Shown here: piece by piece, positions 34,739 through 44,104 of the stretch
Position numbering within the stretch: the stretch's first letter is position 1
How the letters are laid out: each line of letters begins with the position of its first letter
Source: JAEXNA01 sp037189585
Lineage (GTDB): Bacteria > Vulcanimicrobiota > Xenobia > Xenobiales > JADMJV01
Length of the DNA stretch: 64,000 nucleotides
Assembly: GCA_037189585.1 (NCBI GenBank)
Contig: JBBCJA010000010.1
Coordinates: 62,001 to 126,000, forward strand
Direction of reading: 5' to 3'
Position numbers and translations under genes: made by a program
Notes under the pieces: model-generated
What the model was told of the DNA's origin: nothing
What the model saw: the letters and a program-made list of their open reading frames with translations, nothing else
The model's database searches: none

Positions 34739-36036
34739 GAGGCCACCTCCTGTAACAATCCGTCCGCTTTCAGGTCTTTAGCCAAAACCGGCCTGGTCGC
34801 GACGCCTCGGATGGGACCGACCGGTCCGAGCACCGTCAACGAAAAATTCGATGGGTCCAAGAACTCGGCGGCTAACTCGCGAATCTCTTGATGAGAGGTT
34901 CGCTCGACAGCCTCGATCACTTCGTCGACTTCGATCATCCGCCCATGGACCAGATGAGAACGCGCCATTCGCAACATCCGGGAGGAGGTGCTCTCCAATC
35001 CGAGCGCCAGGTTTCCTTTCAAGAGCTCCTTAGAGCGGGTCAACTCTTCATCGGTAAGGCCGTTGGCGATGATGTCGCCGAGAATTCCGTCGGTGACCTC
35101 TAGCAGCTCCTCCACCGATTGGCTCCCCGTACCGGCATAGACACCGAAGAGGCCAGAGTCCTGATAAGAGTGAAGGAAGGTCCCGACCGAGTAGGCTAAC
35201 CCGCGAGCCTCTCGGATCTCCTGAAAAAGGCGCGATGACATCGAGCCGCCCAGAACAGCGTCGAGAACGAGAAAAGAGTACCGGCGAGGGTCCACCGAGG
35301 AGATACCCGGTCCGCCATAACACAGATAAGTCTGCTCGCACTCCTTATGAAAGACCAGGTCCTGGCGAACCGACTGAGGCTTTCCGGGATCGCCCACGAA
35401 AGAGCCCGTCGGGTAGTCGCGCAGGGCCTCACGGACTTCATCGACAAAGCGCTCGTGCTCGATGCGGCCGGCGGCGGCGACCATTAAGTTGGAGGAGCCG
35501 TAACGAGCGCGCAAATAGTCCGACAGACGATCGGCCGTCATCTCCTCGATCACGTTTTTATAGCCTATGACAGGGCGTCCCAACGGATGCGAGCCCCAGA
35601 TCGAGCGCTGGAAACGGTGCAGCGACTGGTCGTCGGGGGAATCCTCGAACATCTTGATCTCTTCGACGATCACACCTTTCTCGCGCTCGACCTCCTTGGG
35701 GTCGAGCAACGAATTCTGCAACATATCGAAAAGTATGCCCGCGGCGCGGCCGGTGTGTTGGTCCAGTACGCGAGCGTAGAAGCAGGTGTTTTCCTTGTCG
35801 GTGAACGCGTTAAGTTGGCCACCGATGGAATCCATCTCTTTAGCGATGTCATAGGCAGTACGGTTCTTGGTCCCCTTAAAGAGGATATGCTCCAAGAAAT
35901 GAGCCAGACCCGCGTCTTCCTCGCTTTCAAAACGAGAGCCGGTGGTGACCCAGGCGCCGAGAGTACAGGAGCGAAATTCCGGAATCGACTCGGTGACGAC
36001 TCGGGTACCGCTTTCGAGAACGGTCTCTTTGATCAT
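34735..36036 (-). CDS. M16-family zinc peptidase (processing-peptidase-like)
   Basis: The 433-residue protein keeps the inverted zinc motif HxxEH in AGLAHFLEHILFKGT, with the downstream helix region GGQLNAFTDKENTCFYARV and the C-terminal domain RGLAYSVGTFLHSYQDSGLFGVYAG. Bacterial homologues such as Bacillus MlpA (YmxG) lie upstream of the asd-dapG region, as here. Substrates are unclear; family members degrade or process small unfolded peptides. It overlaps recN (four bases) and dapB (four bases). Confidence 0.93.
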   Translation of the reverse strand: MIKETVLESGTRVVTESIPEFRSCTLGAWVTTGSRFESEEDAGLAHFLEHILFKGTKNRTAYDIAKEMDSIGGQLNAFTDKENTCFYARVLDQHTGRAAGILFDMLQNSLLDPKEVEREKGVIVEEIKMFEDSPDDQSLHRFQRSIWGSHPLGRPVIGYKNVIEEMTADRLSDYLRARYGSSNLMVAAAGRIEHERFVDEVREALRDYPTGSFVGDPGKPQSVRQDLVFHKECEQTYLCYGGPGISSVDPRRYSFLVLDAVLGGSMSSRLFQEIREARGLAYSVGTFLHSYQDSGLFGVYAGTGSQSVEELLEVTDGILGDIIANGLTDEELTRSKELLKGNLALGLESTSSRMLRMARSHLVHGRMIEVDEVIEAVERTSHQEIRELAAEFLDPSNFSLTVLGPVGPIRGVATRPVLAKDLKADGLLQEVAS

Positions 36037-37721
36037 TGAAGCGGGCCGTTCTTCGCCATTTCAGGCTTCCCTTTTCCCTTGAGAAGGTCCCCAGCCAGCT
36101 TCCGCGCGGCTTTGGGAGAGCTATCCCCGGAAAGCATGCGGGCGATCTCCCCGACGCGCTCGTCCTTGGTGACAGCACGGACGGAAACCGTCGTCTGTTC
36201 AAAGTCGCTATTTTTCTCCACCACGTAGTGCCCACCACCGGCGGCAGCCACCACGGGTAGATGCGTCACGCACAGCACTTGCACCCGTTGAGCCAAGCCG
36301 GCCAGCCGCTCGGCCACGGCCTCGGCGGTGCGTCCCCCGAGGCCGACATCGATCTCATCGAAGATCAAAGTGGGTTGAGATTGGTGGCGGGACAAGATAC
36401 TGACCAGCGCCAGCATGACCCGAGAAAGCTCACCACCGGAAGCCGTCTCGGCAAGGGGGGTGGGGCGACGTCCCGGGTTGGGGGAGAATAGAAACTGTAC
36501 ATTCTCCAAGCCGTGAGGGCCGGGTTGGGTCAGTTCGGAAAACTCCACCACAAACTTCACCGATGGCATGGCGAGCGCCGCCAGTTCCTCCACCACGAAG
36601 TTTTGCAAAACCTCGGTGGCCTCTCGGCGCCCTTGACTCAAGGTGCGCGCGGAAACGGTCAACTGCCTCTCGACCTCGGAGAGCTCCCGAGAGAGCTCGG
36701 CAAGGTGCTCGTTGGCATTTTCCAGGCGTGCGAGCGCCTGTTCCGCCTTCTGCTGGTGAGCTAAAACTTCGTCCAAAGTCGGGCCAAACTTTCGATTCAA
36801 AGTCTTCAAATTCTCCGACCTTTGCTGCAAGGAGTCGAGCAACGCCGGATCATGTTCGACAGAATCGGCGTAGACGCTAAGGTCGCGCGTCACCTCGTCG
36901 ATCTCGATCTCGGCCGCCTGAAGCCGCTCTAGCAGCCCGGAGAGACTGGAATCAAAGCGAGGTAAGGGCGAGAGCTCCGCCAGGGCGTCGGCCAACCGGT
37001 CCAGCGCGCCCGTATCGCCCTTGAGCGAGCTGACGCAAGCATGGATACCCTGGGCTAAATCCTCCGACGCCGACAGTCTCCGGATTTCGACTTCCAACTC
37101 TTCGAACTCGTTGGGACGTGGAGCCACCTTGGCGATCTCCTCGATCTCGAATCTCAGCCACTCCATCTCACGCAGTCGCTGCCGCTCGGCGCTCTGAATC
37201 TCCTCGATCTCGGTACGCAGACGTTGGGCTTTGGCATAAAGCTGCCCATAGACCGCCAACTCCTGACTTTGAGCCTCTCCGGCCAATCGGTCGAGCATCG
37301 GCAGGTGAGTGGAGGGACGCGTCAGGCCGTAGCTCTGGTGCTGCCCGTGCAGGTCGACGAGCAGACGGGAGAGTTCCTTAAGTTGAGAAGCCGAGACTAA
37401 AGATCCGTTAAGCCGAGAGATGGTGCGGCCGCCCGAACGACGTTCGCGAACTAAGAAAAGCTCCTGGTCGTCCACCGGAAGCGAGTGATTCTCCAAATAC
37501 TCGCAAACCGCCAGAGTGGGCAGAAACTTTCCCGCCACCCGGCACTCCTCTCCTTCCGGGGGAACCGACTTGGGACCCATCCCCAACAAAAAGCCGAGAG
37601 ACCCCAGGATAATCGACTTTCCGGCTCCGGTCTCTCCGGTCAACACCGTCATTCCCGGTTCGAATTCGAGCACCAGATGATCGACGACAGCGAAACCGCT
37701 CACTTCCAACTCTAGCAGCAT
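36033..37721 (-). CDS. recN: DNA repair protein RecN
   Basis: RecN is an SMC-like ATPase that acts early at double-strand breaks. The 562 residues have an N-terminal Walker A MTVLTGETGAGKSIILGSLG, a long coiled coil (about 155-370), the ABC signature TASGGELSRVMLALVS and Walker B TLIFDEIDVGLGGRTAEAV near the C-terminus, followed by LCVTHLPVVAAAGG. Length is normal. It begins 32 bases after the Ser/Thr kinase gene and overlaps the M16 peptidase gene. No LexA box could be assigned. Confidence 0.96.
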   Translation of the reverse strand: MLLELEVSGFAVVDHLVLEFEPGMTVLTGETGAGKSIILGSLGFLLGMGPKSVPPEGEECRVAGKFLPTLAVCEYLENHSLPVDDQELFLVRERRSGGRTISRLNGSLVSASQLKELSRLLVDLHGQHQSYGLTRPSTHLPMLDRLAGEAQSQELAVYGQLYAKAQRLRTEIEEIQSAERQRLREMEWLRFEIEEIAKVAPRPNEFEELEVEIRRLSASEDLAQGIHACVSSLKGDTGALDRLADALAELSPLPRFDSSLSGLLERLQAAEIEIDEVTRDLSVYADSVEHDPALLDSLQQRSENLKTLNRKFGPTLDEVLAHQQKAEQALARLENANEHLAELSRELSEVERQLTVSARTLSQGRREATEVLQNFVVEELAALAMPSVKFVVEFSELTQPGPHGLENVQFLFSPNPGRRPTPLAETASGGELSRVMLALVSILSRHQSQPTLIFDEIDVGLGGRTAEAVAERLAGLAQRVQVLCVTHLPVVAAAGGGHYVVEKNSDFEQTTVSVRAVTKDERVGEIARMLSGDSSPKAARKLAGDLLKGKGKPEMAKNGPLQ

Positions 37722-37753
37722 GCCGTTCTGTTCTCACACAAAGGGCGCGATGC

Positions 37754-40700
37754 CTACGTTTTGCGGCCAAAATGACGGCGAAGGCGACTCCACATCCCTT
37801 TTTCCACGGGGAGGCGCTCTTCTAACGACGCTTCCTGAACGATATCGGGATCGAGTTGCCACTCCAGGTCCCAAATAGTCAGCGTTCCGCGCTCGGACAG
37901 ACAGGCCAGGTAGCGCCCGTTACTGGCAAAAGCCATTCGGCGGATCGGCTCTCCCAGGGGTCGCTCCATCACGCAACGGCCCGAGTCGACCAGCCACAGC
38001 GACAGCATGTCATGCCTATCACAGGCGGCCAAAACCGCTCCGTCGGCCGAGCAAGCCAGCGTCGTTATGGGGGCTCCGCGGCGAGGAAACGTTTTCACGA
38101 TGCGGCGCTCCGCCAAATCATAGAGTTCCAGGCCCCCGCTATCGGTGGTGCCCACAAGATGGCGACCTCCGCTGGGCAAAAGGGTCAAGCGGTAGTCGAG
38201 TTCCATCTCCAGCTTCGGAACCGCCGTCGGCTCTGTGACGCGAAAGACCTTGCTTTTATCTTCAGCCACAATCAGCCAACAACCGTCTCGACCCACCGTG
38301 ACCGAGTCGGGTAGCTCAATGCTTTTGTACATCGCCAGCGATTCGAGTTCGAAAGGCTCCTTGAGCGACCACCGGCCCGTGCAGAGCCGTCCCCCCCGAT
38401 CCACGAAAGCGTAAAAACGTGTATCCCGGCATAATCCCACGGTCACCACCGCCGGCCCCGAGGCGGCCACCAGGGTCTGCAGACACTCACCGGTGCTGGT
38501 GTCCCACAAGCGCACACTTCGGTCAGCCGAAAAGGAAAAGAGCAAAGGCGAAGCAGCGCCTCGGTCCACCGACTCCCAGAAGGCTAGCTCCAGAACTTCA
38601 TCGCGATGACCCGTCATTCCACGAACGCAGATTCCGCTTCGCAGATCCCACAACCGAATTAACGGTCCCGAGGCGGTGGCGGCCCAACGCCCCGCCTTAT
38701 CCAGGATCAAACGCTGCGGCTTGTCCTGGCTGGGCGGCGGAAGTTCTCGAACTTTCCACATGTCGCGCAATTCCTGACGCCGTAGCTTCTGGGCCAGACG
38801 ACTCAAAAACTCCAGCGTCTCCGGTTCGCGCGCATACCCTTCCACCAAGCGCGCTCGAGAAAGCTCCCAGTACGCTCCACTCCAATCTTCGGAACGAAAG
38901 CAGGCCCATGCGCTCTCCATCAAAGCGGCGAACTGCAGGCGCGCCTGCTGCACCTCGGAAAGAGTGTTAGCTCGCACCAGCGGCAAAGGCGGTGGCTCCG
39001 GGATCTGCTTGGGAAGTCTCCAACGAATCAGTTCGCGAGCCGCCGTCCAAAAGAAAAGCTCATCTCCGCCGCGAGCCGGAAGGCATCGTTCGATCGGACT
39101 CTCCGAGATGGAGACTCGCCGCCACTCTACTCCGTCCGGCAGGCTATGGGCCCGGAATCCGTCAGCATCCCAAAGACAAAATCCCGGCTTCCATGTGACC
39201 AGGCGGCCCAACTCGTCAAAAGTGACCTGCATTCGGTCGAGCAAAACAACCGCGGTACGGTGCGGGTCCTGTTCGTCCTTATAGCCCACCAATAGAACCT
39301 CTTGCTGCCCTTCCCCCGAGACGGATAGCTGCGTGATGGCGCCGTTGAACTGCAGTTTCTGCAGGCGCTCCAGCTTGCTCATCAGCCAGAAGCAGACCAT
39401 ACCCGAGGCGTCGCCGGTGATCAGCAACTGTTCTTGCCGAGCGATGGCCATGGTCGTCACGTGGTCCTGGTGCCCCCGCCCCTCTTGCAAGCACTGGGCA
39501 TCAGCCAGATTCCAAATCCTCACCACTCGGTCAGCCGCGCCGGTGACAACGCGGTCGGTATCGGTCAAGCTGAGATGGCAAAGCACCTGCTTTTCATGTC
39601 CGACCATCAGGGCGCCCAGGTCGCTCTCGTCGGCACGGGAGCGGACCTGCAGAGTCGTGGCACCGCTCAAGACTCGCTCGGTGTCCAAAAAGCCCACCAC
39701 GTCGCGCTGCCAGTGCCGCGCCGTCTGTAAGCGGAGCTTCCCTTCCGCGACAGCAAAGGTCAGAATCTGGGCCTCATGGGCTCCCTGCACTAAAATGTGA
39801 TATCCCCGAGACTCAACCTTGCTGATCACATTCATGGGCACCAGGGCTCCTCGAGCCAACTCTTGGCCATTGAGATCGCAGACCAGCACCTGGTTGGCAA
39901 AAACTAGCGCCAGGCCACGACCGGACTCAAGCGTGGTCCAGGTCAAAAGCGGCCCCGATTCGGGCATGGCGGATCGACTGACCAGACCTTCAACCGGCTC
40001 CCGCGAGCCCGCTCGCACGACTTCCAAAGCTCTCTTGGCCGTGAAATCGGTAGGGATGATCTCGAGCGTTCGGAGGTAGGCCTCCTCGGCTGTCGGAAAA
40101 TCGCCCGAGGAGGCCGCGGCTTCTCCCAAAGCGCGCCACAGAGTGCCGTCATCGGAGAGTCCTGGGTGTCGAATGCTCTCTTTGAGAAACTCCGCCGCCT
40201 GGGCGAACTGGCCGCGCGCCAACAAGAAACGGCCGAGCGACGAGCCGGCGCGAGTGGAAGCTACCGCCAACTCGCGGATGGCGGCTTCACACTCGGTGGG
40301 CTTACGTCGTCCGATAAGCCACGAAGTCACCATGCGGTTATAGGTCACCTCAAGGTGATTTCGCTCGAGTCGATCAGCCTCCGCCCAAGCCTGGGTCGCT
40401 TCTTTCCGCAAACCGATGCTCCAAAGCGAGACGGCCTTGTTGTTGAGCGCGTCGGCCCTTTGGGAGAGCGGCTGAGGCATGCCGTAGGGGTACTGTTGGC
40501 CCACCGTTTCTTGATAAGCGCTCACCAGCACTTCTCGAAACTCGGCCAGGTCCTGAGGCCTATCCGCCGGCCTTTTAGCCAGGCAGCGAACCACGGCCGC
40601 CGAGAGGGCGTCGGGAACTCCCTCGTTGTGACGGTCAGGGGGGACGACCTCTCCCATCAGATGAGCCGTAACCAGTCGTCCCAAGTCCCATTTTTCTCCC

Positions 40701-41515
40701 GGAGGCTCGAACGGATGCCGTCCCGTCAAAGCTTGATAAGCCACCACCCCAAGCGAATAGATGTCGGCTTGCGGACTGACAGGCTTTTGCATCCACTGCT
40801 CGGGAGGAGCGTAGTGAGGCGTTCCCGTCATCACGCCGGTGCGCGTCAACGATTGGGCGTCTTGTTGGCCGGCGAATTTGTCCCGAACCTGATCCACGCT
40901 CGGGTCCGACTTGGAATCGACCTCTTCAGCCTTATTGAAAGCCTTGCCCAGACCAAAGTCGGTGACCGCTAGTCCCCCCTCAGAGTCGAACAAAAGATTG
41001 GCGGGTTTGATATCGCGGTGAATCAACCCCATCTGGTGAGCGTGACTCAACCCTTCGCTGGCGTGAATCAGCCAGACCAGAGTCTCGGCCCACTCCGCCG
41101 CCGCTTGAGGAGGGTGAGCCCGCGCCTCGAACTTCTCCTTGAGGCTTCCACCGCCATAAAGATCCAGAAAGAGGACCGGCACGTCCTTCCACTGTCGAAC
41201 AAACCAACATGAGACAACCCGCGGATGCAGACCCAGGTCGATCCAGGTGTGGGCCTCGCGAATCCAGCGACGGAGATCAAAATTCCCGCCGCCCAGATGG
41301 AGCGGGATCTTCATGGCAAGCTGCCGATTCCATTCGCGGTGGTAGACCTCGTAAACGACGCCCATTCCACCTTTTCCGAGAATTCGGCCGACCTCGAGAA
41401 TACCGTCGACCACCTCACCCGTGAGCCGGGTGAAGCCACCATCGCCTCCCCCGCCACTTCCTCGAGAGCTGCTTCCCCGAGAGCTACTCGAGTTGGGACC
41501 CGACCTTGAGCTCAC
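37754..41515 (-). CDS. Ser/Thr protein kinase with TPR and WD40 domains
   Basis: The 1253-residue protein has a Ser/Gly-rich N-terminus (1-27), then a PknB-type kinase domain (about 40-335): ILGKGGMGVVYEVY, Lys69 in LAMKIPL, LIHRDIKPANLLF, VTDFGLGKA, TPHYAPPEQW. A TPR-like region follows (about 355-495, KEATQAWAEADRLERNHLEV) and then WD40-type propeller repeats to the end (for example VVRIWNLADAQCLQEGRGHQ, IRLWDLRSGICVRGMTGHRD, SVRLWDTSTGECLQTL). There is no transmembrane helix, so it is cytosolic. The kinase motifs are complete and it should be active. The start is GTG at 41515, 14 bases after the HD-GYP/SARP regulator gene. Confidence 0.93.
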   Translation of the reverse strand: MSSRSGPNSSSSRGSSSRGSGGGGDGGFTRLTGEVVDGILEVGRILGKGGMGVVYEVYHREWNRQLAMKIPLHLGGGNFDLRRWIREAHTWIDLGLHPRVVSCWFVRQWKDVPVLFLDLYGGGSLKEKFEARAHPPQAAAEWAETLVWLIHASEGLSHAHQMGLIHRDIKPANLLFDSEGGLAVTDFGLGKAFNKAEEVDSKSDPSVDQVRDKFAGQQDAQSLTRTGVMTGTPHYAPPEQWMQKPVSPQADIYSLGVVAYQALTGRHPFEPPGEKWDLGRLVTAHLMGEVVPPDRHNEGVPDALSAAVVRCLAKRPADRPQDLAEFREVLVSAYQETVGQQYPYGMPQPLSQRADALNNKAVSLWSIGLRKEATQAWAEADRLERNHLEVTYNRMVTSWLIGRRKPTECEAAIRELAVASTRAGSSLGRFLLARGQFAQAAEFLKESIRHPGLSDDGTLWRALGEAAASSGDFPTAEEAYLRTLEIIPTDFTAKRALEVVRAGSREPVEGLVSRSAMPESGPLLTWTTLESGRGLALVFANQVLVCDLNGQELARGALVPMNVISKVESRGYHILVQGAHEAQILTFAVAEGKLRLQTARHWQRDVVGFLDTERVLSGATTLQVRSRADESDLGALMVGHEKQVLCHLSLTDTDRVVTGAADRVVRIWNLADAQCLQEGRGHQDHVTTMAIARQEQLLITGDASGMVCFWLMSKLERLQKLQFNGAITQLSVSGEGQQEVLLVGYKDEQDPHRTAVVLLDRMQVTFDELGRLVTWKPGFCLWDADGFRAHSLPDGVEWRRVSISESPIERCLPARGGDELFFWTAARELIRWRLPKQIPEPPPLPLVRANTLSEVQQARLQFAALMESAWACFRSEDWSGAYWELSRARLVEGYAREPETLEFLSRLAQKLRRQELRDMWKVRELPPPSQDKPQRLILDKAGRWAATASGPLIRLWDLRSGICVRGMTGHRDEVLELAFWESVDRGAASPLLFSFSADRSVRLWDTSTGECLQTLVAASGPAVVTVGLCRDTRFYAFVDRGGRLCTGRWSLKEPFELESLAMYKSIELPDSVTVGRDGCWLIVAEDKSKVFRVTEPTAVPKLEMELDYRLTLLPSGGRHLVGTTDSGGLELYDLAERRIVKTFPRRGAPITTLACSADGAVLAACDRHDMLSLWLVDSGRCVMERPLGEPIRRMAFASNGRYLACLSERGTLTIWDLEWQLDPDIVQEASLEERLPVEKGMWSRLRRHFGRKT

Positions 41516-41529
41516 GTTCGCATATCTCG

Positions 41530-43974
41530 CTAGGCCGTGATCTCGAGATACATCTCCGCCATCTCACTGGGGGGACTGAGATTGAGCTCATCCTTGAAAA
41601 CCTGGGTGCAGGCCTGGTACTGGCGAATGGCTTGAGCCGGTTTGCCCTGCTCGACATAGGAGGTCATCAAAGTGATGTGAGCTTCTTGATGGCAGTTGTC
41701 GATCTGCAGCAACCGGTTGGCGTAGTCGCACGCGACCTCGTACCTCTGCTTGTCGAAGAAGTGCTCCATCATGGTTTCTAGAATCTCGGTAAACTTTATC
41801 TCGAGGTTTTCCTTAAGGTAGACGGCCCAGTCAGCGTAGTAGCCTTCCATGAAAGGGCCCTGGTAGAGCGCCTCGGCTTTCTGGAAAGCCGAGATCGCCT
41901 CGTCCTCCTTGCCGTCGCGAAGGCGAGCCTGACCCTGATCATAAAGCTTCTCGAACTCCACTATATCGAAAAACCAGGGACGCTCGTCATGAAACTTATA
42001 GAAACCCTTGCGAGCAAGCGCCACGCGTTCGGTCTCGCCCGCCTCACCGCCGGATTCCATGGCTTTACGCATGTGAGACAGCGCCGCGTACAAACTCTGA
42101 CGCGCCTTCTCCGGCGGATTGTCGGGCCAGAAGATGTCCATAATCTTCTCGTCTCCGACATCTTTTCCCGACTGAGTGGCAAGATAAGCGAAGATATACT
42201 TCGACTTTCTGGTCTTCCAAAGTTTGTCGTGAACCTCATTGCCTCCAGAGAAGACGCGAAACTTTCCGAATCCATAAAGTTCGAGCGGGGGCGTCTGAGC
42301 CACCGGTTCTCGGCTGGAGAACAGCTCGCGCGCCTTCACCTTGGCCGTTTCGCCCACCTCGGAGAGGAATCCCAAGACGATATCCCAGCCAAAACCGAGA
42401 AGCAGTCGGTCGACCACGGCTGAGCCGGCTCCGGCCGAGGCCTCCAGGAGAAGCGGAATGGCCAGGTGTCGCTCAGGTTTGAGAACACTGGCCAGCTCTA
42501 AACTGTCGATCAATTGCGCCGCCTCCAGCACGACCTTGACAGCCTCCTCAGGCTTGCCGTGGGTGTGAAGCAGTTTGGCCCGTGACAGCAGATTGATGGC
42601 ACGGTCACCGTGAGCCTCCCACTGACGGAACTGCTCGTCGGCGACATCGAGACTGGCCAGACCCGCCGCGTGCTCGCCTTGTACCCCCATGACCAGACCG
42701 CGAACTCGAGCGACCCGCCCGCGCACCAGACCGCTCTCGCCCGGATAGTCGTTCCAGGCGCGGTCGACAAAGGCGCGGGCCTCCTCAGCTCGTCCGCGGG
42801 AGACCAAAGACAAAGCAAGCCCGGTCAGCGCCTCGGACATGATGCGAGCCTTACCGCCCTCGGGGAAAAGAGCCAGAATCTCCTCGTAGCCTTTGCCCGC
42901 GGTCTCGAGGTCGCCGGCGGTCAGGTAAGTTCCGGCCAGTCCCAACATCAACTCGGCCTGGCGCTCTCGGCTAAAAACCTCGGCCTCGTTGACCTCTTCC
43001 TCCTCCTCGTCGCCTTCGGTCAAAACTTCCTCAAAGAGGCGCACGATCTTAGGGTCGAAGTGAGAGCCTGATTCTTTGCTCAGCATCTGCCGAGCCTCGT
43101 TGTGACTCATGGGAGGGCGATGGGGCCGCGGGCTGGTCATGGCGTCAAAGGCCTCAACCACACAGAGGATGCGCGATTCCAAGGGGATAGCCTCCCCCTG
43201 AAGCCCGTCGGGTAAGCCGGAGCCGTCAAACCACTCGTGGTGGTGGAGAATCACTCGAAAGACTTCTTTGAGGGAAGAAGAGCTTGAAAAGAGAGTTTTG
43301 GAGGCTTCATTACGGGACTCTTGCAGCTCTTGCTTTTCCACCTCCACCAGCTCGGAGGCTTTATCCAGAAAGGACTGCTTGCGCCCGATTGTCCCTATAT
43401 CGTGCATGAAAGCCGCGAGTTCGAGAATCTCCAACTGCTCGCGAGAAACCCCCGCGCGACGCCCGACCTTGACCGAGACTTCGGCCACCCGGCGCGAGTG
43501 GCCGGCGAAGTGCGGGTCCTTCTCTTCCACGCCTTCGGCCAGAAGGCGAATGATACTGGAGAAGTCCTTCCATTGGGAGGCTAGGCCGTGGGCGTAGGTT
43601 TTCTGCAGCCGAAAGCTTTCCAGGCATCGTTTGACGCTGGCCACGAACTGGCGGTCATCAAACGGTTTCATGATATAGTCATCGACGCCCAGCTTGATCG
43701 CCTGCACCGGAATATCCGGCGAGGCGTAGCCTGTGATCACGATGGAACGCGCGTCCGGCTGCTGCTGCTTGACGTTGGAGAGCGTCTCGATACCGTCCAT
43801 CTCCGCCATGCGGACGTCAGAAATCACAAGGTCAAAATTTGACCCCTTCGCTTTCTCAATCGCCTCCATCCCCGATGAGGCGGTGGTGACGTCATAGCCC
43901 TCATCCTCGAGGAGAATCTCGAGAGCCGACCTCATCAAATCGTCGTCTTCGACGACCAAAATCTTTTCTGCCAC
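41530..43974 (-). CDS. Hybrid regulator: receiver - HD-GYP-like - TPR - SARP (wHTH + BTAD)
   Basis: The 814-residue protein has a receiver domain (1-118; VVEDDD, phospho-acceptor Asp in LVISDVRMAEMDG, lysine in IMKPFDD). An HD-GYP-like phosphodiesterase domain follows (about 140-320; FAGHSRRVAEVS, FMHDIGTIG, LHHHEWFDGSGLPDGLQG), with GLP in place of GYP. TPR-like helices run from about 330 to 560. The C-terminal part is a SARP: a winged helix (ELYGFGKFRVFSGG, RKSKYIFAYLATQSG, ARQSLYAALSHMRKAM) and a BTAD domain (about 640-814). It may couple c-di-GMP breakdown to transcription. GTG 43974 gives MAEKILVVEDDD and has an AAGGTG six bases upstream. Confidence 0.9.
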   Translation of the reverse strand: MAEKILVVEDDDLMRSALEILLEDEGYDVTTASSGMEAIEKAKGSNFDLVISDVRMAEMDGIETLSNVKQQQPDARSIVITGYASPDIPVQAIKLGVDDYIMKPFDDRQFVASVKRCLESFRLQKTYAHGLASQWKDFSSIIRLLAEGVEEKDPHFAGHSRRVAEVSVKVGRRAGVSREQLEILELAAFMHDIGTIGRKQSFLDKASELVEVEKQELQESRNEASKTLFSSSSSLKEVFRVILHHHEWFDGSGLPDGLQGEAIPLESRILCVVEAFDAMTSPRPHRPPMSHNEARQMLSKESGSHFDPKIVRLFEEVLTEGDEEEEEVNEAEVFSRERQAELMLGLAGTYLTAGDLETAGKGYEEILALFPEGGKARIMSEALTGLALSLVSRGRAEEARAFVDRAWNDYPGESGLVRGRVARVRGLVMGVQGEHAAGLASLDVADEQFRQWEAHGDRAINLLSRAKLLHTHGKPEEAVKVVLEAAQLIDSLELASVLKPERHLAIPLLLEASAGAGSAVVDRLLLGFGWDIVLGFLSEVGETAKVKARELFSSREPVAQTPPLELYGFGKFRVFSGGNEVHDKLWKTRKSKYIFAYLATQSGKDVGDEKIMDIFWPDNPPEKARQSLYAALSHMRKAMESGGEAGETERVALARKGFYKFHDERPWFFDIVEFEKLYDQGQARLRDGKEDEAISAFQKAEALYQGPFMEGYYADWAVYLKENLEIKFTEILETMMEHFFDKQRYEVACDYANRLLQIDNCHQEAHITLMTSYVEQGKPAQAIRQYQACTQVFKDELNLSPPSEMAEMYLEITA

Positions 43975-44104
43975 TTTACACCTTGACCCGATCAGGTTTG
44001 TTCTCACGAGGGGTTACGACTCCCTCCTTCGATCAAACGTTACCAGAAGCGACGGAAGCTGAACCTCGGCAGGAACCATTCGAGCGGTCGGCCAAAGGCC
44101 GGGC

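Noticed and set aside
34037..34891. 284-codon open frame on the plus strand
   Set aside because: It is antisense to dapB; its translation has no domain.
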